In this document: piece by piece, positions 7,511 through 14,047 of the stretch | Position numbering within the stretch: position 1 is the first letter of the stretch | Layout: the number at the start of each line of letters is the position of its first letter | Source of the DNA: Clostridiaceae bacterium | GTDB taxonomy: Bacteria > Bacillota > Clostridia > Saccharofermentanales > UBA5734 | DNA: 23,072 nucleotides | Reading direction: 5' to 3' | Assembly: GCA_012522285.1 (NCBI GenBank) | Contig: JAAYKS010000425.1 | Span: forward strand, 1-23,072 | Made by a program: the position numbers and the translations under genes | The notes under the pieces: model-generated | The model's input: the letters and a program-made list of their open reading frames with translations, nothing else | What the model was told of the DNA's origin: nothing | Databases searched by the model: none

Positions 7511-7944
7511 ATGGAGAACCGACATCGTCTCGCGCGGTTCCGGGCAGCCGGATGGCGGCCAACGCTTCCATCCTGATCGCGATGACGCTGACACGTGAAG
7601 AAGAACGTTCGGAGGCCGACCGGCTGCGTGCTGACGGTTTTTTCGTTGCGGCTGTGGATTTTGGCGGTGAATTTTTGCCATCGGTTTCCAAGATGGTCGA
7701 GCGCGCGGTCGTCGCCTCCCACCGGGAAGGCGTCATTGGGACCACGCACGCGGAAGAAGGTGCGGTTGCCGGTGCGGCACGTGAAGCCATATCGCAGATC
7801 ATGAACAAAGCGATCGGGTTTAACGTGGGCGGAAAGATCGGGATTGCCCGATTTCACGACCATGTGGCGGTTTGTGTGTTTTTTGGCATCGGCCTGCTGC
7901 ATTTGAACGAAGTCGCGATCGGCCTGGGGCACAGGGCGGTATGA
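7507..7944 (+). CDS. HutP-family protein
   Basis: This resembles HutP, the histidine- and metal-dependent RNA-binding antiterminator of the Bacillus hut operon. It is 145 residues, the family length. The similarity is in the core: the GVIGTTHAEEGAVAGAAREAI stretch aligns with the metal-binding helix (H81 here), and the C-terminal VAIGLGHRAV with H142 matches the end of HutP where the third histidine ligand lies. The second helix histidine of Bacillus HutP is not obvious, so ligand or metal binding may differ. The start at 7507 forms an ATGA overlap with the regulator before it and has a perfect AAAGGAGG six bases upstream. The stop overlaps the cmk start. Clostridia often carry such a gene before cmk, so a role outside histidine use is likely but unknown. 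Confidence 0.8.
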   Translation: MNGEPTSSRAVPGSRMAANASILIAMTLTREEERSEADRLRADGFFVAAVDFGGEFLPSVSKMVERAVVASHREGVIGTTHAEEGAVAGAAREAISQIMNKAIGFNVGGKIGIARFHDHVAVCVFFGIGLLHLNEVAIGLGHRAV

Positions 7945-8675
7945 AAGACGCTTGTATGACATCCGATACCTCGATCCAGAGCATCGCCATCGACGGTCCG
8001 GCGGGTGCCGGTAAAAGCACTGTCGCGCGTTCTCTGGCCCTGCGGCTGGGAATGGCCTATATCGACACCGGTGCGATGTATCGGTCCTGTGCGCTCAAGG
8101 CGATCCGGAGCGGCGTGTCCATGGAGGACGAAGCCGCGCTGACCGACATGATGGAGCACACACAAATTTCGTTTCGTTTGGTAAACGGAGAGCAGCATGT
8201 GTTCATGGACGGGGAAGATGTGTCTTTGGACATCCGGACACCGGATGTGACACGTGGCTCTTCCGACATTGCCAAGTCTCCGGTTGTGCGCGAGAACATG
8301 GTCGCGCTGCAGCGCCGGATCGCCCGACGCGAGGCGGTCGTGATGGACGGCCGGGACATTGGCTCCCATGTTTTACCGGACGCCCGGCACAAGTTTTTTC
8401 TGACTGCGACCCCCGAAGTCCGCGCCCAGCGCCGGTTGCGTGAAAACCGTGAGAAAAAGGCGGGATTGCAGGAGTATGAGGCAGTGCTGGCCGATCTCCG
8501 GTACCGCGACCTCCAGGACAGCACGCGTGCCGTATCCCCTCTGATCCGTGCGCAGGATGCCATCGAGATCGACACGTCCGGCTATGGCATCGACGCCGTC
8601 GTGGAGATCCTGCTGGGTTACATCTTTCCACAACAGGCGACATGTGATGCAGGGGATGTGCAACATGCAGATTAG
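7941..8675 (+). CDS. cmk: Cytidylate kinase
   Basis: Phosphorylates CMP and dCMP to the diphosphates using ATP in the cytosol. The P-loop GPAGAGKST is at residues 19-27, followed by LGMAYIDTGAMYR, the CMP-binding region, the GSSDIAKSPVVRENM and MDGRDIGSHVLPDA motifs, and the lid segment around AQRRLRENREKK. The length of 244 residues is slightly above the usual 220-230 because of a short N-terminal lead and a C-terminal tail. The ATG at 7941 overlaps the preceding stop (ATGA) and suggests translational coupling; an ATG at 7956 is an alternative five codons in. The end overlaps the start of the ispH-rpsA fusion by 11 bases. cmk followed by ispH-rpsA is a common clostridial order. Confidence 0.95.
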   Translation: MKDACMTSDTSIQSIAIDGPAGAGKSTVARSLALRLGMAYIDTGAMYRSCALKAIRSGVSMEDEAALTDMMEHTQISFRLVNGEQHVFMDGEDVSLDIRTPDVTRGSSDIAKSPVVRENMVALQRRIARREAVVMDGRDIGSHVLPDARHKFFLTATPEVRAQRRLRENREKKAGLQEYEAVLADLRYRDLQDSTRAVSPLIRAQDAIEIDTSGYGIDAVVEILLGYIFPQQATCDAGDVQHAD

Positions 8676-10884
8676 CCTGGCCAGAACGTCCGGGTTTTGT
8701 TTCGGTGTGGATCACGCTGTCAAGGAAGCCTATCGGATTGCAGGTGAGCCTCACGACCGACCGGTTGTGATGCTGGGACCGGTGATCCACAACGAGCAGG
8801 TTGTGGAGGAAATCCGATCGATGGGGGTTGGCATGGTCGAGCGGATGGAGGAGGTTCCTCCCGGAGCCCTCGTCCTGATCCGCGCACATGGTGTCCCTCC
8901 CGAAGTGCAGGATACACTGCGCGCGAGCGGGTGCGAAATCCTCGATTTGACCTGCCCGTTTGTTTCGCGCATCCACGACATCGTCAGGGAACAACGTGCC
9001 GCCGGCCGCAGAATCCTGATCGCCGGGTCTCTGGACCACCCGGAAGTGCGGGGGATCGCCGGTCACGGCGGGGGAGATGCGGTGGTCATCGAAACCGAAG
9101 AACAGGCCGAACGCTTTGATCCGGGGGACGATTCGTGGGCTCTTGTGTCGCAAACCACATTCTCATATAGAGAATACGAGAAAATTATGCATATCCTTGC
9201 TAAAAAACTTTTGGAAAAACTCCAGATATTTGATACAATATGTAGTACGACTGAAAACAGGCAGAAAGAAGCCTTAGAATTGGCTCGCGCGTCGGATGTC
9301 ATGATCGTCATCGGAAGCCCCTCCAGTTCCAACACTTCCAAACTTCTGGATACCTGTCTCAGAGCGTGCGCGTCGTCCTACATCGTGGACTGTCCCGATT
9401 CCATTCCACCCCTTCCGGCCGGTGCCGACAGGGAACGGTTGCGGATCGGGGTCACAGCCGGAGCGTCGACGCCAGACCGTATAATCAGGGAGGTAATCCA
9501 GAAGATGAGTGACAATGAGGGCATCATGAGTCAGCAGGAAGCGGACGTCAGTTTTTCCGACATGATTGACAGCATCCCGCAGCTCCACAGGGGAGCAACG
9601 GTAAAAGGAATTATCGTACGTTACGACGGAGACAATGTATACGTCGATGTACACGATAAGTCGGAAGGCCGTATTCCCCGTCATGAATTTGAAAGCGACC
9701 CCGATTTCGATCTCGATCAGGCGATTGCCGAGCATACAGAAATCGACGTGTATGTCCGAAGCATCCGCAACAGCGAGTTGGGCAAGGAAATTCTGTTGTC
9801 CAAAGCGCGTGTGGATTTCGGCAAGTACAAAGCACTGATCGAAGAGGCGTTTGCCAACAAGACCCCGATCTCCGTCAAGGTGGTCAACGTGGTCAAAGAC
9901 GGCATCATCGCCTCGTATGGTGGCGTGGACATCTATGTCCATCGCACCCAGTTGGAAATGTTCCCGGTCGAGGACCTGGAGGCATATCGCGGGCAGACGT
10001 TGGACATCGTCGTTACACAGTACGACCCGGACAAGCGCCGGTTGCGCGTATCCGGATCGAGGCGCGTGCTTCTCAATGCTGAGCGGCGCGCCCGCGCGGA
10101 AGAGGTTTGGGCCACCATCGCGATCGGTAACGTCTATGAAGGCGTCGTCCGCAGCCTGACCGATTTTGGCGCCTTTGTCGACATCGGCGGCGTCGACGGA
10201 CTGGTCCATGTGTCCGAGCTTTCCTGGAACCGGATCCGGCACCCGTCACAGGTGGTGTCGGTCGGAGACCAGATCGAGGTGCACGTGAAGGACTTTGATC
10301 CGGAGCGCAAACGCATTTCGCTCGGCTACAAAAAGGCGGAAGAAGATCCCTATCACGATATCGAAGAGCGATTCCCGGTCGGTTCGACCGTACACGGTAC
10401 CGTCGTTCGGATGTTCCCGTTTGGTGCCATTGTCGAAATCGCCGAGGGAGTCGACGCGCTCTGCCACATTTCACAGATCTCCAATGTCCGTCTGGCCAAG
10501 CCCAACGATGTCTTGACCGAGGGGATGGAAGTAGACGCCCGCGTGCTGGAAGTCAGCAATGCGGATCGTCGGAGCAGCATCAGCATCAAAGCCGTTGAGC
10601 CGATTGATCCCGTATATGCGGAGCCCACTTCTTACCGTCCGGAAGCTGAGATGACCGAGTACATCGACGGTGTAACCGTGATCGAAAAGGCCGAGCCGGA
10701 GCCGAGGGTCGCGGACGAGGAAGTGGTTGCAGACGAAGCAGTGGTCGCAGACGACACGGCTGTCACGGAAGATGCGGCTGTCACGGAAGATGCAGCTGTT
10801 ACAGAAGATGCGGCTGACACTGGGGACACTGCGGTGGACGAAACGATTGATACGGAACCGAAAGCCAATACGGAAGAGTCCTGA
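8665..10884 (+). CDS. ispH-rpsA: Fusion of HMBPP reductase (IspH) with ribosomal protein S1
   Basis: One 739-residue frame joins two functions, a fusion known in Clostridia. Residues 1-280 are IspH, the 4Fe-4S enzyme that makes IPP and DMAPP in the last MEP step. Cluster cysteines C12, C97 and C193 are present, with VIHNEQVV, DHPEV, TTENRQ, SSSNTSKL and AGASTP. Residues 281-645 hold four S1 RNA-binding domains at about 310-382, 399-465, 488-557 and 573-645; the third (GVVRSLTDFGAFVDIGG) is the most canonical. The tail of about 95 residues is very acidic and contains three tandem AVTEDA repeats. ATG 8665 follows AGGGGA by eight bases and gives the family N-terminus; in-frame ATGs at 8647 and 8656 are less likely. 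An internal promoter and start may also yield S1 alone (see separate entries). Confidence 0.95.
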   Translation: MQISLARTSGFCFGVDHAVKEAYRIAGEPHDRPVVMLGPVIHNEQVVEEIRSMGVGMVERMEEVPPGALVLIRAHGVPPEVQDTLRASGCEILDLTCPFVSRIHDIVREQRAAGRRILIAGSLDHPEVRGIAGHGGGDAVVIETEEQAERFDPGDDSWALVSQTTFSYREYEKIMHILAKKLLEKLQIFDTICSTTENRQKEALELARASDVMIVIGSPSSSNTSKLLDTCLRACASSYIVDCPDSIPPLPAGADRERLRIGVTAGASTPDRIIREVIQKMSDNEGIMSQQEADVSFSDMIDSIPQLHRGATVKGIIVRYDGDNVYVDVHDKSEGRIPRHEFESDPDFDLDQAIAEHTEIDVYVRSIRNSELGKEILLSKARVDFGKYKALIEEAFANKTPISVKVVNVVKDGIIASYGGVDIYVHRTQLEMFPVEDLEAYRGQTLDIVVTQYDPDKRRLRVSGSRRVLLNAERRARAEEVWATIAIGNVYEGVVRSLTDFGAFVDIGGVDGLVHVSELSWNRIRHPSQVVSVGDQIEVHVKDFDPERKRISLGYKKAEEDPYHDIEERFPVGSTVHGTVVRMFPFGAIVEIAEGVDALCHISQISNVRLAKPNDVLTEGMEVDARVLEVSNADRRSSISIKAVEPIDPVYAEPTSYRPEAEMTEYIDGVTVIEKAEPEPRVADEEVVADEAVVADDTAVTEDAAVTEDAAVTEDAADTGDTAVDETIDTEPKANTEES
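9211..9239 (+). promoter_or_regulatory. Candidate promoter inside ispH, upstream of the S1 half
   Basis: TTGGAA at 9211-9216 (four of six to the -35 consensus), an exact 17-base spacer and TACAAT at 9234-9239 (five of six). It lies in a conspicuously AT-rich island inside an otherwise GC-rich gene and would start transcription near 9246. That is about 260 bases ahead of an in-frame ATG with a strong ribosome binding site at the IspH/S1 boundary. The position makes a separate rpsA transcript plausible. Confidence 0.5.
9489..9507 (+). promoter_or_regulatory. rpsA: Internal ribosome binding site and ATG at the IspH/S1 junction
   Basis: A perfect GGAGGT at 9489-9494 lies ten bases before an in-frame ATG at 9505, codon 281 of the fusion, exactly where IspH similarity ends. 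Initiation here would give a 459-residue S1 protein starting MSDNEGIMSQ. A second in-frame ATG is at 9526. Spacing is slightly long but workable. GGAGGT could also occur by chance within the coding sequence. Confidence 0.5.
10759..10812 (+). repeat. Three tandem 18-base repeats in the acidic tail of S1
   Basis: Three in-frame units begin at 10759, 10777 and 10795, each encoding AVTEDA. The first two differ at one base and the third at a few. A degenerate fourth unit (ADTGDT) follows at 10813-10830. Repeat number could vary between strains without breaking the frame. Confidence 0.85.
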
Positions 10885-10941
10885 TATTCCACCGGACCCG
10901 CAACGGCCGGGGACAGGCGATTTATTGCATCCATGACCAGC

Positions 10942-10980
10942 ACACGGCCGTCCGAAAGGGCGGCCGTGTTCCGGTCTTCT
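10942..10980 (+). terminator. Probable terminator after ispH-rpsA
   Basis: A 12-base-pair stem (10942-10953 with 10958-10969, one G-U pair) closes on a GAAA tetraloop, 57 bases after the stop. The following TTCCGGTCTTCT is only moderately T-rich, so termination efficiency is uncertain, but the stem is very stable and ends the long operon. Confidence 0.65.
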
Positions 10981-11002
10981 ATACGGAGAACGGGGTTTTG
11001 GA

Positions 11003-11008
11003 TATAAT
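11003..11008 (+). promoter_or_regulatory. Candidate -10 element for the unknown gene-pepV-dagK unit
   Basis: A perfect TATAAT at 11003-11008 follows the presumed terminator and lies about 60 bases before the next start codon. I could not find a convincing -35 at 16-18 bases upstream, so only the -10 is called. Confidence 0.4.
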
Positions 11009-11066
11009 CGAGGACACAATCGATCCGGCCGCACACCGGTGCCGGCCATCATAGGAGGGAATGCTC

Positions 11067-11597
11067 ATGTTCACATCCAGTCTGGCGCGCCTCGCCGCCC
11101 GCAAGGGGTGGAAAAGGGAAGAGTCCTATCTGTATCGTGGCGATTGGAACGGATGTCCGGTGTCTTTGATCGACGGGGAGGGCTTTGTGGAAGTTGTGAT
11201 ATCGTTTCCCGGCCTGGATACAGAGGCTCCCGCCTGGGAAGCGCTCTCCAAACTCATCGACGGCTATTCCGGCCTCAAGATCGTACGGCGTACCGTGACC
11301 GATGGATTTTTGTCGGTCCGCATCCGCCGTCGGCTGCTGTCCGTCTCCGCGGACAGTCTCGACTTGTTTCTCAATATTCTCATCGAAGAAGCCAAAGATC
11401 GCGGACTGGCAGAGCAAAACCTCTGCGCGGTCTGTCACAAACCGGCGGATGAGGTTGGCACGTTGTTTGATCTGGCGTGCTACATCCACGAGGACTGCCG
11501 CCGGCAGGCTGGGGACGATCTCCCCGCTTATCCCCCTTATCTCATGTATGAACACACGGGGAAAGATCCCTTCCGTTTCCTGAAAGCCAAAAAATGA
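11067..11597 (+). CDS. Protein of unknown function with a Cys/His cluster
   Basis: I do not recognise this 176-residue protein. The first 115 residues look like a mixed alpha/beta domain with no known motif. The second part has C120-x2-C123 and C138-x2-H141-x2-C144, a spacing that could bind zinc, followed by a proline- and tyrosine-containing C-terminus (DLPAYPPYLMYEHTGKDPFRF). There is no signal peptide or membrane segment, so it is probably cytosolic. ATG 11067 is chosen over ATG 11061 because AGGAGG ends eight bases before it and only two before the other. It is first of three packed genes; its stop overlaps a possible ATG of the dipeptidase frame and lies 23 bases before that gene's preferred start. 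The arrangement suggests co-expression but not a function. Confidence 0.8.
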   Translation: MFTSSLARLAARKGWKREESYLYRGDWNGCPVSLIDGEGFVEVVISFPGLDTEAPAWEALSKLIDGYSGLKIVRRTVTDGFLSVRIRRRLLSVSADSLDLFLNILIEEAKDRGLAEQNLCAVCHKPADEVGTLFDLACYIHEDCRRQAGDDLPAYPPYLMYEHTGKDPFRFLKAKK

Positions 11598-11620
11598 GTC
11601 GAGGGGAGAGGAAGACCGAT

Positions 11621-12964
11621 ATGTTTGAACGAGTAGACCAGCAGATCCGGGACGATTTTGACAAGATGGTGGAAGCGCTGTCCGGGCTGTTGTCCATTCC
11701 GAGCTGCAAGGGAACGGCACTGCCGGACGCTCCGTTTGGTGCCGAGACCAGACAGGCGCTGGACGAGATGCTTCGATTGGGCGGGCAAATGGGTTTCACA
11801 ACGCGCGCGATCGACAATATGGCTGGGTATGTCGAATTTGGCACGGGAGAAAAGATGGTCGCCGCCTTGGGGCACCTGGATGTCGTCCCGCCGGGAGACG
11901 GCTGGACCGGAGATCCCTTTGTGCCGGTGGTCACCCGTGACCGGATTGTCGCACGCGGTGCGATCGACGACAAGGGCCCGGTCATCGCCTGCCTGTTTGC
12001 GATGAAGGCTTTGAGAGATGCCGGTTACGAGCCACCCGCGCGGATCCGGCTGATCGTCGGACTGGACGAGGAATCGGGATCCTCCTGTATGGCCCGTTAT
12101 ACTCGCACGGAAGAACTGCCTGCCGCGGGCTTTACGCCGGATGCCTCTTTCCCCGCCATTTACGCGGAGAAGGGGATCCTGCATCTGGCATTCCGCATGG
12201 AGGATCCGGCTGCCCTGCACCGGCCGACAGGTTCGGTCGTTTTGCGGATCCTCGGCGGCGACCGCGCTAACGTGGTTCCCTCCCGTTGTTCTCTGGATGT
12301 CACGGCCAACGGTGCTTCTGTGTTGTCTCAGATGTATGCGGGGGTACCGGCACACGGCAGTACACCGGAGCAAGGCACCAATGCGATCGCACTTGCGATG
12401 GACGATGTCGCACAGTGGTTGGCATCTCAGGATTTAAGTCACCCGTTTGTCGATTTTTTCAACCGGAAGATCGGACGTGAAACCGACGGCCTGTCCCTCG
12501 GGATCGCCTGCACGGATGAACCGTCCGGAGCCCTGACTTTCAACGCGGGCGTCATCGAAATGAGCGAAGAGCGGACGGAACTGGTGGCAGCCATCCGTTA
12601 TCCGGTCACTGCGGATAGGGAAGATCTGTTGTCCAGGATGCGCGCCGCCGCTGCCCCCTATGGCATATCGGTCGCGGTTTTGTCGTCCCAACAGCCGCTG
12701 CATCTGGATCCCGCTTCTCCGACGGTCGCGACCCTGACACGGATCTATCGGGAACTGACCGGCCGTACGGAAGAGCCGATATCGATCGGCGGAGGCACCT
12801 ATGCCCGCACCATGCCCAACATCGTCGCGTACGGTCCGGGTGTGGAAGGGGAGCCCGAGATGGCACACAAAGCGGACGAATACATTACGTTGGAACGGCT
12901 GGAGATCTGCGCGAGAATCTACGCCCGAGCGATGGTCGGACTGGCCGCGGCAGTGACGGGATGA
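11621..12964 (+). CDS. pepV: M20-family dipeptidase, PepV-like
   Basis: Cytosolic di-zinc peptidase of the PepV/carnosinase-like branch of M20, which cleaves dipeptides with a range of N-terminal residues. The metal and catalytic positions are visible: H85 and D87 in GHLDVVPPGDGW, D116-D117 in RGAIDDKGP, E150-E151 in DEESGSS, Asp in FTPDASFP, and H416 in MAHKADEYI. The GGGTYARTMPN motif before the last histidine is characteristic of PepV. The length of 447 residues is slightly below the usual 465-470. The ATG at 11621 follows AGAGGA by eight bases. An in-frame ATG at 11594 overlaps the preceding stop but adds ten residues not typical of the family. A 10-base gap leads to the next gene. Confidence 0.92.
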   Translation: MFERVDQQIRDDFDKMVEALSGLLSIPSCKGTALPDAPFGAETRQALDEMLRLGGQMGFTTRAIDNMAGYVEFGTGEKMVAALGHLDVVPPGDGWTGDPFVPVVTRDRIVARGAIDDKGPVIACLFAMKALRDAGYEPPARIRLIVGLDEESGSSCMARYTRTEELPAAGFTPDASFPAIYAEKGILHLAFRMEDPAALHRPTGSVVLRILGGDRANVVPSRCSLDVTANGASVLSQMYAGVPAHGSTPEQGTNAIALAMDDVAQWLASQDLSHPFVDFFNRKIGRETDGLSLGIACTDEPSGALTFNAGVIEMSEERTELVAAIRYPVTADREDLLSRMRAAAAPYGISVAVLSSQQPLHLDPASPTVATLTRIYRELTGRTEEPISIGGGTYARTMPNIVAYGPGVEGEPEMAHKADEYITLERLEICARIYARAMVGLAAAVTG

Positions 12965-12974
12965 GGGACAGCGT

Positions 12975-13877
12975 GTGAATGCCAAAAACATCATCAATCC
13001 ATCCGCGGGCAGACAGTTTTTTCAACGCAACGTAGCGCGTATCATTGAAAAACTGAGCCGGGAAAAAGTGTTGCGCGAAGTCTCTACCGTGTATACGCAC
13101 GGTGCGGGGGACGCGTTTGAGACGGCTTCCCGTCTCCGCCCGGGCGAAGTGGATTTTGTACTGGCGGTCGGCGGGGACGGGACGGTCAATGAGGTGATCA
13201 ATGGCCTCATCCGTTCGGGTTCCCAGATTCCGCTGTCCATCTTGCCGGCCGGCACCGTCAACGATTTTGCCTACGCGATGCGATTGCCTCGGGATGTCAC
13301 ACCGTTTTGCGCCATGATCAAGGAGTTTCGAGTCGTTCCGATCGATGTGGGCAAAGCGGGAGACCAATACTTTCTCAATGTCGCGGCGGGGGGAATGCTG
13401 ACGGATGTCGCATACAAAGTCCCGTCGGAATCCAAGACCGTGTTGGGCCGCATGGCATACTACATCGAAGGAGCGGTAAACCTGCCTTCCCAGATCTACC
13501 GGAGCATCCCGTTTCATGTGAAGGCCGAAGGGGTGGACGTCTGCCGCGATTCACTGTTGTTTACGGTGTCCAACACGACCAGTGTCGGCGGGTTCCGGAA
13601 ACTGGCGCCCAAAGCGTCGACCGGAGACGGCCTTCTCGACGTGATGGTTGTCCATAAACCCGCTTTCGGCGATTTCATGCCGCTGGTGGTGCAATTGATG
13701 CTGGGAGAGCACGACCGCAATCCGATCGTGACGTATTTTCAGACAACCCGGGTGGAGATCCAGGCGGACATCGAAGACCCTGTGCAGTTGGATCTGGACG
13801 GGGAACGGGGAGGGGCTTTGCCCGTCACCATCGAGTGTGTTCCGTCTGCTATAAAGCTGATCGTGCCAAAGCCATAA
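12975..13877 (+). CDS. Diacylglycerol kinase / YegS-family lipid kinase
   Basis: Member of the soluble DagK-like lipid kinase family that phosphorylates diacylglycerol or related lipids, recycling them into phosphatidic acid. The nucleotide-binding motif GGDGTVNEVINGL begins at residue 66, followed by ILPAGTVNDFAYAM, the family's substrate-loop region. Later conserved stretches are YFLNVAAGGMLTDV, VGGFRKLAPKASTGDGLLDV and LDLDGERGGALPV. The 300-residue length is normal. Translation seems to begin at GTG 12975, preceded by GAGGG seven bases upstream; no in-frame ATG lies nearby. It is last in the unit with the dipeptidase. It could equally be called DgkB- or BmrU-like; the exact lipid substrate is not determinable. 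Confidence 0.9.
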   Translation: MNAKNIINPSAGRQFFQRNVARIIEKLSREKVLREVSTVYTHGAGDAFETASRLRPGEVDFVLAVGGDGTVNEVINGLIRSGSQIPLSILPAGTVNDFAYAMRLPRDVTPFCAMIKEFRVVPIDVGKAGDQYFLNVAAGGMLTDVAYKVPSESKTVLGRMAYYIEGAVNLPSQIYRSIPFHVKAEGVDVCRDSLLFTVSNTTSVGGFRKLAPKASTGDGLLDVMVVHKPAFGDFMPLVVQLMLGEHDRNPIVTYFQTTRVEIQADIEDPVQLDLDGERGGALPVTIECVPSAIKLIVPKP

Positions 13878-13913
13878 AACGCGCGCTGGTACCCCCCTTT
13901 TTTAGGGGGAGCG

Positions 13914-13928
13914 ATGCTTGCAAAGCAT
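13914..13928 (+). promoter_or_regulatory. Hairpin that competes with the downstream terminator stem
   Basis: ATGCTT (13914-13919), GCA loop, AAGCAT (13923-13928). The right arm shares bases 13924-13928 with the left arm of the terminator stem that follows, so the two cannot form together. It may be an antiterminator-like alternative or coincidence. Confidence 0.35.
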
Positions 13929-13946
13929 GGGGAACCATGCTATTCT
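13918..13946 (+). promoter_or_regulatory. Candidate rpsB promoter overlapping the terminator hairpin
   Basis: TTGCAA (13918-13923) and TATTCT (13941-13946) are 17 bases apart, each matching four of six consensus positions. Start of transcription would be near 13953, giving a leader of about 95 bases. No better promoter is visible before rpsB. The matches are weak and overlap the hairpin. Confidence 0.35.
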
Positions 13947-13951
13947 TTTTT
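13924..13951 (+). terminator. Rho-independent terminator between the dagK-like gene and rpsB
   Basis: AGCATGG (13924-13930), GGAA loop and CCATGCT (13935-13941) form a 7-base-pair stem followed by six T residues at 13946-13951. It can end the dipeptidase/lipid kinase transcript. The same bases also contain a promoter-like pair, TTGCAA at 13918-13923 and TATTCT at 13941-13946 with a 17-base spacer, so the site may both end one unit and start rpsB. Confidence 0.65.
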
Positions 13952-13978
13952 AGGCTCAATCAAACACCGTTGAACCGA

Positions 13979-14020
13979 CCGGCTTCTGTGCCCTGAAGGG
14001 TGTGCCGGATCCACCGGATC
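13979..14020 (+). promoter_or_regulatory. Structured rpsB leader, possible S2 autoregulatory region
   Basis: Two hairpins are visible before the rpsB ribosome binding site. CCGGC (13979-13983) can pair with GCCGG (14004-14008) around an inner CCC-TGAA-GGG stem. GATCC (14008-14012) can pair with GGATC (14016-14020) over a 3-base loop. Leaders of rpsB in many bacteria bind S2 to control their own translation. I cannot match this one to a known rpsB leader class by eye. Confidence 0.35.
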
Positions 14021-14047
14021 GACGGGAAGAAAAACAGGAGGACAATC

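Noticed and set aside
8548..8664. Upstream extension of the ispH-rpsA frame within cmk
   Set aside because: Those codons have no IspH similarity, and AGGGGA is well placed for ATG 8665.
9480..9485. Perfect TATAAT just before the internal S1 start
   Set aside because: No -35 at any workable spacing, and a transcript from here would begin at or within the ribosome binding site. The -35/-10 pair at 9211-9239 is a better candidate.
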